Shown piece by piece: positions 23,505 to 29,954 of a stretch of 31,796 nt of DNA. The stretch's first letter is position 1; each line of letters starts with the position of its first letter. Below the pieces are notes generated by a model, which was given only the letters and a program-made list of their open reading frames with translations, searched no databases and was not told the origin of the DNA. The stretch is from a virus. Location of the stretch: positions 1-31,796 of the IMG/VR virus record IMGVR_UViG_3300043548_000664. One strand, given 5' to 3'. A program made the position numbers and the translations under genes.

Positions 23505-23532
23505 ATTCTAAGATTAAAAATAATAATTTCAA
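23505..23532 (-). promoter_or_regulatory. Possible sigma70-type promoter for the exonuclease
   Basis: On the minus strand TTGAAA (23532-23527), a 16-nt spacer and TAGAAT (23510-23505) lie 6 nt before the ATG. The -35 is part of TTCAAGTTGAA (23528-23538), whose other arm gives TTGAAT toward the plus-strand gene at 23568. The element resembles the TTGAAA-N16-TATATT before queC. Confidence 0.4.
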
Positions 23533-23567
23533 GTTGAATTTTTTTAAAAGCCATTTAATCTTTTCTC

Positions 23568-23828
23568 ATGATCAATAAAGACGAAATTAAAGACCAACTT
23601 AAAAATAACATCGGTACCATTAAATTTAAAAAGAAAGATAATAGTATTCGAATTATGAAATGCACTCTTTCAGAAGAGTTGCTTCCAGAATCTGATTTTA
23701 ATCCAGAAACGTATAAATCAAAAAAAATCTCTAATGCAGACTCTCTTGCGGTATGGGATTTGGATAAATTGGCATGGAGGTCTTTTCGCCTAGATTCTAT
23801 CCTGGAATATTCTTTCGAAACGATTTAA
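23568..23828 (+). CDS. WYL_2/Sm-like SH3 beta-barrel protein
   Basis: 86 aa. NIGTIKFKKKDNSIRIMKCTLSEELLP and a closing VWDLDKLAWRSFRLDSI match the small phage family annotated as WYL_2, Sm-like SH3 beta-barrel (DUF2693). Members have F.KKDGs.R.M.CT...VWD...WR.F as core. The family is common in T4-like phages; it is thought to be a nucleic-acid- or protein-binding barrel, without proven function. Confidence 0.75.
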   Translation: MINKDEIKDQLKNNIGTIKFKKKDNSIRIMKCTLSEELLPESDFNPETYKSKKISNADSLAVWDLDKLAWRSFRLDSILEYSFETI

Positions 23829-23836
23829 TTATTTTT

Positions 23837-24103
23837 ATGCAAGTATATCACGTCAAACCAGAACAAGTAGGACAACAAGACCTTCACCAATTTTTACATT
23901 TTGTGGTGGGTAAAGAATTTCAAGGTAGAGATTATGCTATTGTGAATGAAGTACCCCTAGACCGGTTGCTTCCAGGATTTCAAGGCCTTCGTAAAATTAT
24001 TGGAATTAATGTAGAATCAAATGGAGAAAACCATTCTATCTATTTTGATGTCACAGATGTTCAGACAGCTAATACCGTAAACTGGATGGGTAGTAGATAT
24101 TAA
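23837..24103 (+). CDS. Hypothetical protein
   Basis: 88 aa from the ATG at 23837. The frame is open upstream to 23774, but that would overlap the previous gene by 55 bp, so the internal ATG is chosen. It looks alpha/beta (MQVYHVKPEQVGQQDLHQFLHFVVGKEFQGRDYAIVNEVPLDRLLPGFQGLRKIIGINVESNG...). Not recognised. It ends in a TTAA overlap with the convergent 66-aa gene. Confidence 0.55.
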   Translation: MQVYHVKPEQVGQQDLHQFLHFVVGKEFQGRDYAIVNEVPLDRLLPGFQGLRKIIGINVESNGENHSIYFDVTDVQTANTVNWMGSRY

Positions 24104-24300
24104 GGTTTAGCTAAAATAGCACAAAGAACATTAGTAATAGTAGTCAATTGTTCTTGAACATTTACAGGGTAAACAGTTTGAGCATAAAGGGGTCTACCTG
24201 TACCAGCAATAGGTACCCATGAAAAAGTATCAGCCATTGATGGATTATATCCGACCATATTACCTGGTGTTGCAGTTAAAACTGGAGTGAATAAAGGCAT
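24100..24300 (-). CDS. Small hypothetical protein, possibly structural
   Basis: 66 aa from the ATG at 24300; an in-frame TTG at 24324 would add eight residues and is less likely. It is rich in Pro, Thr and small residues (MPLFTPVLTATPGNMVGYNPSMADTFSWVPIAGTGRPLYAQTVYPVNVQEQLTTITNVLCAILAKP-like overall) with a C-terminal amphipathic helix. Composition resembles small virion or fibre-associated proteins. TTAAATAT lies 10 nt upstream on the minus strand. Confidence 0.52.
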   Translation of the reverse strand: MPLFTPVLTATPGNMVGYNPSMADTFSWVPIAGTGRPLYAQTVYPVNVQEQLTTITNVLCAILAKP

Positions 24301-24336
24301 ATATTTTATTATATTTAACCGCAATTAATTTAAAAC

Positions 24337-24777
24337 ATGGATAAAAAAATAATTATTGACGTTGAATTGTACCCTAATTCAAATTTAGATTTTGTTTTTA
24401 TTACAGGATTACCAGGTTCAGGCAAATCAACCTTTGCAAATAATTGGTACTTTAAAAATCATTTCGAAGCGGATGATTGGATGATCGATCAAAAGGGAAT
24501 TTATCAATATGATCAGAAAAAATTAGGATATTGTCATCAACAATGCCTTCTCTCTACAGAAAAAGCTATGAAAGCTTCTGAAGAAGTAATTGTTTCAAAT
24601 ACCTCTTTGACAAAAAAAGAAGCAAAACCTTATTTTCTTCTTGCAAAAAAATACAAATATAATATTGTTTTAATTCATCTCATGACACAATATAAGTCTA
24701 TTCATAATGTACCAGAAGATAAAATGAAACAAATGCAAAATCGCCGGGAAATTTACAAAATTCAAGAAATTATTTGA
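24337..24777 (+). CDS. P-loop kinase / AAA-family ATPase (polynucleotide-kinase-like)
   Basis: 146 aa. FVFITGLPGSGKSTFAN carries Walker A (24-32), followed by EADDWM and VIVSNTSLTKKEAKPYFLLAKKY. This layout matches small P-loop kinases of the polynucleotide-kinase/N4BP2L1-like group found in many phages. It is shorter than T4 polynucleotide kinase and lacks a phosphatase domain. The substrate is unknown; RNA or DNA end-phosphorylation is one possibility. It is followed after 1 bp by a small gene. Confidence 0.75.
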   Translation: MDKKIIIDVELYPNSNLDFVFITGLPGSGKSTFANNWYFKNHFEADDWMIDQKGIYQYDQKKLGYCHQQCLLSTEKAMKASEEVIVSNTSLTKKEAKPYFLLAKKYKYNIVLIHLMTQYKSIHNVPEDKMKQMQNRREIYKIQEII

Positions 24778-24778
24778 T

Positions 24779-24952
24779 ATGACAGAGCACGAATTTAATC
24801 TACTTTCTCTAGAAGATCGAGAAAAAGCTGTTCAACAACACCTAGACTATCTCGTAACAGAGGGAGTTGCGGTGTTGATGGATAACGGTAAATACCGTAT
24901 GAAAACAGAAGCAGAAATCGAAACAGAAATCCAAAATATATATAATAGTTAA
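24779..24952 (+). CDS. Small hypothetical protein (57 aa)
   Basis: The ATG at 24779 opens 57 codons ending TAA at 24950-24952. It is acidic (MTEHEFNLLSLEDREKAVQQHLDYLVTEGVAVLMDNGKYRMKTEAEIETEI), resembling a small winged or helical fold ending in a Glu-rich helix. The start is 1 bp after the P-loop kinase stop and the next gene starts 3 bp after its own stop, so it fills an otherwise empty operon slot. Confidence 0.6.
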   Translation: MTEHEFNLLSLEDREKAVQQHLDYLVTEGVAVLMDNGKYRMKTEAEIETEIQNIYNS

Positions 24953-24955
24953 AAT

Positions 24956-25162
24956 ATGAACCAAGAAGCACAAGAACTCGTCAAGCAATACATCAAAGAA
25001 ACCCTGAAGGATACTCACGGTATTTCTGCTCAGGCTTATTCTCTTTTGGAATGTATGATGAAGACCGATCGGAATATGGCATCACACCTCCATGATGTGA
25101 TGTTGGAATGCCAAGAAGCCTATAATAGGTATTTTATTCCAGCCGATAACGATTTGAATTAA
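24956..25162 (+). CDS. Small helical hypothetical protein
   Basis: 68 aa, not recognised (MNQEAQELVKQYIKETLKDTHGISAQAYSLLECMMKTDRNMASHLHDVMLECQEAYNRYF). All-helical, mildly acidic. It is the third gene of the kinase unit and ends in a TTAA overlap with the convergent 128-aa gene. Third-position G+C is somewhat higher than in the neighbours. Confidence 0.57.
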   Translation: MNQEAQELVKQYIKETLKDTHGISAQAYSLLECMMKTDRNMASHLHDVMLECQEAYNRYFIPADNDLN

Positions 25163-25545
25163 TCACAAGTCATTCCTGACTTAGCGGCATCGTATCTGGT
25201 AGATCTCATGACAGCTTCAAGATTGTCTGCACATACAGCAATCTTTTGTTGCATCCAGGGTTCTAAGGACATGCCGCTTTCTAGGAAATGATGAATTTTT
25301 TTAGCATTGCTAAAGAGTGAAAATAAATTAGCCATGTCCATGTAACTCTCTTCTTGTTCCTCAGATCCACCACAACCACACGCGGAATCTTGATGAGGTT
25401 CTTGCATTGGAATTTCTTCTTGAGGAGTGTTTGTAACTGCAACAATTTCAGGAGCAGGATTAATAAGATTAGAAGGCAAATTTATCGACTTTTGTGAAGC
25501 GGAAATATAAGCTTCTTCTAAAAGAGTTTTATCTTTAAATACCAT
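25159..25545 (-). CDS. Conserved phage protein with Cys/Gly motif
   Basis: 128 aa. The N-terminal half is Pro/Glu-rich with SACGCGGSE near the middle. The C-terminal half (MDMANLFSLFSNAKKIHHFLESGMSLEPWMQQKIAVCADNLEAVMRSTRY) resembles a helical domain with an LEPWxQxKI core that recurs in T4-like phages of aquatic bacteria, function unknown. Divergent from the fibre-like gene at 25585, each with a TTAAATAAT box 5-6 nt before its start; late, perhaps virion-associated. Confidence 0.6.
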   Translation of the reverse strand: MVFKDKTLLEEAYISASQKSINLPSNLINPAPEIVAVTNTPQEEIPMQEPHQDSACGCGGSEEQEESYMDMANLFSLFSNAKKIHHFLESGMSLEPWMQQKIAVCADNLEAVMRSTRYDAAKSGMTCD

Positions 25546-25551
25546 ATACAG

Positions 25552-25579
25552 ATTATTTAAGCATTTTGCCTTAAATAAT
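25552..25579. promoter_or_regulatory. Palindromic pair of divergent late-promoter-like boxes
   Basis: ATTATTTAAG (25552-25561) and CTTAAATAAT (25570-25579) form a perfect 10-bp inverted repeat with an 8-nt spacer. Each arm reads TTAAATAAT toward the gene on its side, ending 6 nt (minus) and 5 nt (plus) before the ATGs at 25545 and 25585. The geometry equals that of the ATAAATA boxes elsewhere. Confidence 0.5.
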
Positions 25580-25584
25580 TCAAA

Positions 25585-26154
25585 ATGGGATTAGAATATA
25601 TTTCACAACCACAGGTTTTTATGGCTCCAATTACTGCACTTGGAGGCATTGAAGGTTTTGTCGATATTTCTTTAAATACGACCAATTTAACTGCTAGTAA
25701 TCTATCTGCAGACTTTGGAGATTTCGTCTACCTAGTTTCAGATGGTGCTGAAATTATAGATTTAAATTCAACTAAAATTACAGTAGATGTCATAGAATCT
25801 AACAATATTGAAACTAATAATTTAGTTGCTTATAAATTCTTTTTAATTCCTCAAACTATTACTTTAGAAGCTTCAGGTACTATAGAGTTACCTTTAGATA
25901 CTGCAGATATTGAATTAACGGGAAATACTCCAGTAACCATAACAAACTTTATTAACACAACAAAGGGAGTAACCTACACAATCACCAATGAAAGTACTCA
26001 TACTATGACTATTTCTTCTTCGCCCACAGTCTATGTAAGGAATGGATCAAATTGGAGATCTAATACTTTTAACCTTTCAGCTGCTTATTTAGAATTACCC
26101 CACAGAACCTCTTGTTGTATTCGTGCTGGGAATACTTTTGTTTCTGTTTGGTAA
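25585..26154 (+). CDS. Fibre-like structural protein
   Basis: 189 aa. It is beta-rich and dominated by Thr, Ser, Asn, Ile and Leu: NTTNLTASNLSADFGDF..., KITVDVIESNNIETNNLV, TPVTITNFINTTKGVTYTITNESTHTMTISSSPTVYVRNGSNW. The short repeated strands and the C-terminal domain look like phage fibre or tail-tip proteins. CCIRAG near the end has paired cysteines. It lies alone between a divergent promoter pair and the queC operon. Structural role inferred. Confidence 0.65.
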   Translation: MGLEYISQPQVFMAPITALGGIEGFVDISLNTTNLTASNLSADFGDFVYLVSDGAEIIDLNSTKITVDVIESNNIETNNLVAYKFFLIPQTITLEASGTIELPLDTADIELTGNTPVTITNFINTTKGVTYTITNESTHTMTISSSPTVYVRNGSNWRSNTFNLSAAYLELPHRTSCCIRAGNTFVSVW

Positions 26155-26158
26155 ATTC

Positions 26159-26186
26159 TTGAAATATATAAAAAATATCTTATATT
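26159..26186 (+). promoter_or_regulatory. Possible sigma70-type promoter of the queC operon
   Basis: TTGAAA (26159-26164), 16-nt spacer, TATATT (26181-26186). Transcription would begin within a few bases of the queC ATG at 26196. The -10 lies inside the hairpin at 26175-26197. Confidence 0.4.
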
Positions 26187-26197
26187 ATATAAGATAT
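26175..26197. repeat. Perfect 10-bp inverted repeat covering the queC start codon
   Basis: ATATCTTATA (26175-26184) and TATAAGATAT (26188-26197) pair around TTA; the right arm contains the first two bases of the ATG. It could hide the start codon in mRNA made from a more distant promoter, or serve as an operator over the putative -10. Confidence 0.7.
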
Positions 26198-26936
26198 GTC
26201 TAATAAAAAATGTGTAGTGGTTTTCAGTTCAGGAATGGACTCAACCGTGGTTCTTCATCATTGTTTAAAGGAATATGATGAACTTTATTGTTTAACATTT
26301 AATTACAATCAAAGGCATCGAAAAGAAATTGATAAAGCTTTAGAATATACTACTTCTTTAGGTGTTGGGGATGGTTGTTCTATTAAACAACACATTGTAG
26401 TAGATTTAAAATTTCTTTCTCAATTAGCTCCCACTTCTGCTTTAACCAATAAAGACATTAATGTCCCACAAATGAAGCAAGTTATTGGTGAAGCACAAAA
26501 TAAAGCACACGTTCCTAATCGCAATATGATTATGTTGTCTATTGCTGCTTCCTATGCTGAAGCTAATGAATGTCCGGAAGTCTTTTATGGGGCAGCTTTA
26601 GTAGATGATACTAGCGGTCATTGGGACGGTACTTCTCAATTCCGTAATAGTCTTAATGATTGTTTGGCTTTTAATAGACTTCACAAGGTTCAAATTCAAG
26701 CGCCTTTAGTTAAAATGTCTAAAAAAGAAATCATCGAATATGGAATTTCTTTAGGAGTTCAATTTGATAAAACTTGGACTTGCTATGAAGGCTTAGATTT
26801 AAGTTGTGGTACCTGCCCTGCTTGTTCAGCAAGACTTCAAGGTTGGGTTCAAACAGGATATGAAGATCCTCTTCCCTACTCAAAAGAAATTCCCTGGCAA
26901 AAGTATAATTGTGTGACATTATCAAAGAATGTGTAA
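26196..26936 (+). CDS. queC: QueC, 7-cyano-7-deazaguanine (preQ0) synthase
   Basis: 246 aa. QueC uses ATP and ammonia to turn 7-carboxy-7-deazaguanine into preQ0. The PP-loop is SSGMDST (11-17; usually SGGLDS). VPNRNMIML (106-114) and the zinc site TWTCYEGLDLSCGTCPAC (C196, C204, C207, C210) are complete, and the length is typical, so the enzyme should be active. It heads a dense operon, overlapping the glutamine amidotransferase by 8 bp. In phages QueC usually feeds 7-deazaguanine DNA modification that blocks restriction. The upstream enzymes (FolE, QueD, QueE) and a DpdA-type transglycosylase are not in this window and may be elsewhere or supplied by the host. A hairpin spans the start codon. 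Confidence 0.95.
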   Translation: MSNKKCVVVFSSGMDSTVVLHHCLKEYDELYCLTFNYNQRHRKEIDKALEYTTSLGVGDGCSIKQHIVVDLKFLSQLAPTSALTNKDINVPQMKQVIGEAQNKAHVPNRNMIMLSIAASYAEANECPEVFYGAALVDDTSGHWDGTSQFRNSLNDCLAFNRLHKVQIQAPLVKMSKKEIIEYGISLGVQFDKTWTCYEGLDLSCGTCPACSARLQGWVQTGYEDPLPYSKEIPWQKYNCVTLSKNV

Positions 26937-27561
26937 CATTTGTGGATCTACTTCTTTAGAAAAAGCTCATCAGCTTTATGTAGAAGGATTAGAAAGAGGT
27001 TCCTTTGCTTCTGGATTTTTGGTGTTTACTAAAAATCATTTCCGGCTTTTTAAACAAGAAAATCCTTTTGAATTAGATTATCTTCAAAAAGAAATTAAAC
27101 AATCATTAGACGAATTTGGAATTTATTACTTGTTTCATTCTCGAGCACCAACCAATTCGAAACAACCTCATTTCGATTACACTACCACACATCCCTTTAA
27201 TTTTGGATTCAATTTTGTAGCTCATAACGGTATTATACAAAATTTTACTGAATTTCCTAATCATCAAGAATTTAATGTAGATTCATCTATTATTCCTTAT
27301 CATCTGTATACTAACAAAGGAGATATAGTTAAAACATATTCAGCTTATAAAGGGCTTTTAACTTCTTGGATTTATACTACAGAAAAGCTTTATTTGGTTA
27401 AAGCTGGATCTTCTTTGCATATGGATCAAGATTCTTTTAGCTCTACCTCATTTGAAGGATCCCATATCATTGAAGAAGATGGAATTGTTTATGAATTTAA
27501 TGGATTAAAGTTTGATCAAATTAATACATTTCCTTATGAAAACCCTTACTTTCTTTTATGA
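26929..27561 (+). CDS. Class II glutamine amidotransferase (GAT), partner of QueC
   Basis: 210 aa. It begins MCNICG, so Cys2 becomes the N-terminal Ntn nucleophile after Met removal. Further class II GATase residues follow: FHSRAPTNS (R72), a HPF turn (88-90), AHNGIIQN (N100, G101) and VDSS (D118). It would release ammonia from glutamine. There is no synthetase domain fused to it, so it needs a partner. The 8-bp overlap with queC makes QueC the natural one: archaeal GAT-QueC fusions form archaeosine from preQ0. The pair could therefore amidate preQ0 to the formamidine, or deliver ammonia to QueC. The next gene overlaps its stop by 4 bp. Confidence 0.88.
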   Translation: MCNICGSTSLEKAHQLYVEGLERGSFASGFLVFTKNHFRLFKQENPFELDYLQKEIKQSLDEFGIYYLFHSRAPTNSKQPHFDYTTTHPFNFGFNFVAHNGIIQNFTEFPNHQEFNVDSSIIPYHLYTNKGDIVKTYSAYKGLLTSWIYTTEKLYLVKAGSSLHMDQDSFSSTSFEGSHIIEEDGIVYEFNGLKFDQINTFPYENPYFLL

Positions 27562-28232
27562 ATAAATTACTAATAGTAACTTGCACTGAAACCAAAACCG
27601 ATAAAGAATTTGAAAAGAAACCTATTTTTCAAAGTTTAAAAAAACAATTTGAATCTAATTCAAATATTGATTTTCATGTATTTAAAGACAATAAAAGAGG
27701 GTTATCTGAATGTTATAATGAAATATTAAAAGATCCTAAAAACCAAGACAAAATGGTTTTATTTGTTCATGATGATGTTGTATTGGAGGATATTTTTCTT
27801 TACGAAAAATTAATGAATACTCCTTACTCCATTACAGGGTTAGCTGGTACAAAATCTTTTAATAAGAAAGTGGACAAAACCGCTTGGCACTTATGTGCTA
27901 CTTCGAAAGAAGATTTCGTTGGAGAGGTAGCTCATATTAAAGACAATCAAATATGGACCACAGTTTTTGGTCGCACACAATCTCGAGCCTTGATCGTAGA
28001 TGGATTGTTTATTGCTTGTAAGGTTAATGACTTAGTACAAAAAGATTTATATTTTAATGAAGAATTTTCTTTTCACCATTATGATATGACTTTTTGTTTA
28101 AATGCGAATGAAAAGAAAGTCAGTGTAGGGGTTTTACCTATTAGGGTAATTCATTATGGTTTAGGAGATTCTATGTTGACTGCTCAATGGGAAGAATCAA
28201 ATAAAAAATTTAAGGAGATTTATTGCAAATAA
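27558..28232 (+). CDS. GT-A-type glycosyltransferase (StrF/Glyco_tranf_2_5-like)
   Basis: 224 aa. LFVHDDVVLED (D72, D73) is a DxD-like nucleotide-sugar/metal site. VDGLFIACK, FNEEFSFHHYDMTFCL and VIHYGLGDS follow in the order typical of StrF-domain glycosyltransferases. No membrane segment or signal is present, so it acts in the cytoplasm. Its start overlaps the amidotransferase stop (ATGA), which ties it to the QueC/GAT pair. Possible targets are a modified base in phage DNA, as T4 glucosylates hydroxymethylcytosine, or host surface sugars. The base-glycosylation idea is inference from operon position. Confidence 0.78.
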   Translation: MNKLLIVTCTETKTDKEFEKKPIFQSLKKQFESNSNIDFHVFKDNKRGLSECYNEILKDPKNQDKMVLFVHDDVVLEDIFLYEKLMNTPYSITGLAGTKSFNKKVDKTAWHLCATSKEDFVGEVAHIKDNQIWTTVFGRTQSRALIVDGLFIACKVNDLVQKDLYFNEEFSFHHYDMTFCLNANEKKVSVGVLPIRVIHYGLGDSMLTAQWEESNKKFKEIYCK

Positions 28233-28250
28233 CTTTTATAATACAGCTTT

Positions 28251-28838
28251 ATGATTATTACACGCGAACAACTAAAAGAAGCATCAGGATCAGATTATTA
28301 TTGTGGGAAAATTTTGCACGAACCTTTTGGTTACAAATTTCTCAAGAAGTCTGTAACTCCTACAGGAGATATTATTTCCTTTATTGCACCTATGCAGGTT
28401 ACAGATCACCTCATTGATTTGGAAGATTCCATGAGCAAGGATTATATCTATTCGGATTTGGCTATGCAATTTCTTATTGAAATTCCTAATATTGATTTGT
28501 ATGCCTCTATTTGTTTTCAAAGACTCTTTAATGCCCAACTAGGCTCTCTACTATGTTCAAACTTTATTAAGAAACAAGGTTATGTAGATGGAGATGATAT
28601 TATGATTGTTGATGGAGAAGAACATAAAAAGTGTTCAGTGTCTATTGCAGCTCAAAAGAATAATTGTGCTTTAATTCATACAGGTATCAATATCCGAGCA
28701 GGAGATAAAGCTCCTTCTTTTGCTTATTCTACTAATCTAGAAGAGACAGAAGCTTTGACGTTTATGCAACAGGCTGAAAATATTTTTCAAAACATGACTA
28801 TGGATATTCATGTAGCTATGCGTAAAGTCATTGTATGA
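28251..28838 (+). CDS. DUF366-like protein
   Basis: 195 aa. Segments ISFIAPMQVTDHLIDLEDSM, YSDLAMQFLIEIPNIDL, FQRLFNAQLGSLL, and GDDIMIVDGEEHKKCSVSIAAQKNNCALIHTGINI resemble the DUF366 family (VDxED, MxHFIxE, QRL, GDDLxV...KLSVSIA, IHTGxN), known mostly from archaea and some phages. Function is unknown to me. It lies 18 bp after the glycosyltransferase and overlaps the gp62-like gene by 4 bp. Its link to deazaguanine chemistry is suggested only by neighbours. Family match is from memory of the motif order. Confidence 0.66.
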   Translation: MIITREQLKEASGSDYYCGKILHEPFGYKFLKKSVTPTGDIISFIAPMQVTDHLIDLEDSMSKDYIYSDLAMQFLIEIPNIDLYASICFQRLFNAQLGSLLCSNFIKKQGYVDGDDIMIVDGEEHKKCSVSIAAQKNNCALIHTGINIRAGDKAPSFAYSTNLEETEALTFMQQAENIFQNMTMDIHVAMRKVIV

Positions 28839-29200
28839 CGATCTTTGATTATTTAAAAGACATCACAGTAACTAAGAAGGGGGATATGCCTTTAGAAGGA
28901 TACCCCCCTTTCCTTATTAACCGATGGATGAGTTTCATTTCTCCATCTTCTTGTTTAGCTATCAATGAATCCGTTAATACTTTAGGAAATGTTGACAAAG
29001 ATATTCATTATAAACTTTTGATATCTTGTTTCCCTAAGCAAAAATATAATCCGAGAATTAATTACATTAAAAAAATTAAACAAGAAAAAGAAGATAAAGA
29101 TGATAAAATTTCTATATTAGCTAAATCTTTAGAACTTTCTCAAAAAGAAATACAACAAATGCTTGACTTTAAAGAACAATTGAATAAATCAAATATATGA
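28835..29200 (+). CDS. 62: Sliding-clamp loader small subunit, gp62-like
   Basis: 121 aa. MTIFDYLKDITVTK, PPFLINRWMSFISPSSCLAINESVN, DIHYKLLISCFPKQKYNPRINYIKK and a helical C-terminus with SQKEIQQML follow the layout of the short gp62 proteins of T4-like phages of aquatic bacteria (T4 gp62 itself is longer). With gp44 it loads the gp45 clamp on DNA. Neither gp44 nor gp45 is in the window. ATGA overlaps on both sides place it in the queC transcription unit, so replication and modification genes may be expressed together. Confidence 0.82.
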   Translation: MTIFDYLKDITVTKKGDMPLEGYPPFLINRWMSFISPSSCLAINESVNTLGNVDKDIHYKLLISCFPKQKYNPRINYIKKIKQEKEDKDDKISILAKSLELSQKEIQQMLDFKEQLNKSNI

Positions 29201-29568
29201 ATCTACCAACAGAAAATAACGGAATCACCCCAGAAGACTATAAAGATCTTCCTCTCCCAGAAGATTATGAAATCACAGAACTCTTAGGTGATGTAATTAT
29301 GGTCAAGTACCTCGATATAGTTGATGGAGGTGTTAAAAGAAATGGAATCATTCTCCCTAATCAAATTGTGGACAATCGTGCGTGGAGAGTTGGTGAAGTG
29401 GTATTAGCAGGGCCTGCTTGCAAACAAGTTAAGAAAGGATCTAAAGTTATCTTTCCGGGAGACCGTGGACTTCAGGCTATTCGACAAAAAGAAGGTATGG
29501 TGATTTTTTTGTCAGAGAATAGAATCTTCGGTATTTGTGATGTTGTTGCTAAAGCAGAAGAAGCATGA
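29197..29568 (+). CDS. 31: GroES-like co-chaperonin, gp31-like
   Basis: 123 aa. LGDVIMVKYLDIVDGGVKRNGIILPNQIVDNRAWRVGEVVLAGPACKQVKKGSKVIFPGDRG (about 30-92) is a GroES-type beta-barrel with a mobile-loop region (VKRNGIILPNQ), as in T4 gp31. It would cap host GroEL and allow folding of the major capsid protein. The N-terminal 25 residues are an acidic extension. It is placed between the clamp-loader gene and a conserved unknown, with ATGA overlaps at both ends. Confidence 0.85.
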   Translation: MNLPTENNGITPEDYKDLPLPEDYEITELLGDVIMVKYLDIVDGGVKRNGIILPNQIVDNRAWRVGEVVLAGPACKQVKKGSKVIFPGDRGLQAIRQKEGMVIFLSENRIFGICDVVAKAEEA

Positions 29569-29954
29569 GACTTGGAAGAGATGCGTTAGCTTTAATGCTT
29601 CTTCAAAATGTTATTGAATTAAGGTTTCGTAGAAGAAAAGAAAAACCTGGATTCAGTGATTATAGAAGAATGCTTTGTAGTAATGATCGCAACCTCTTAT
29701 TGTCTAAATTAGGTCGAGAAATTTTAAATTATGATCCACCAAAAGGTTTTAATTTACCTTATGATCCTAAATCAAAAAATTTAGTAATTGCTTACGATAT
29801 CTTTATGCAAAATTTTAGAGCTATTAATTGCAATGACGTAGAAGTGGTTTCGGTTATTAAAACTTCACCAGACGCAACAGAATTTTGGAAATATTTCAAT
29901 GAAAACATTTACCCTATGAGTGCTGAACAAAAAGCCTCCTTTATGAACAAATGA
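29565..29954 (+). CDS. Conserved T4-like phage protein of unknown function
   Basis: 129 aa. Motifs MRLGRDALALMLLQNVIELRFRRR, RRMLCSNDRNLLLSKLGREIL, YDPKSKNLVIAYDIFMQNFRAIN and EFWKYFNENIYPMSAEQKASFMN look strongly conserved and recall uncharacterised proteins of T4-like phages of aquatic bacteria. The NLVIAYDIFMQ/WKYFN segments suggest a WYL/SH3-like small fold. It is basic at the N-terminus. Coupled to gp31-like and to the next gene by ATGA overlaps. Confidence 0.7.
   Translation: MRLGRDALALMLLQNVIELRFRRRKEKPGFSDYRRMLCSNDRNLLLSKLGREILNYDPPKGFNLPYDPKSKNLVIAYDIFMQNFRAINCNDVEVVSVIKTSPDATEFWKYFNENIYPMSAEQKASFMNK

Noticed and set aside
23774-23836. Longer start for the 88-aa gene
   Set aside because: It would overlap the WYL_2-like gene by 55 bp and its translation does not continue the fold; the ATG at 23837 gives normal spacing.
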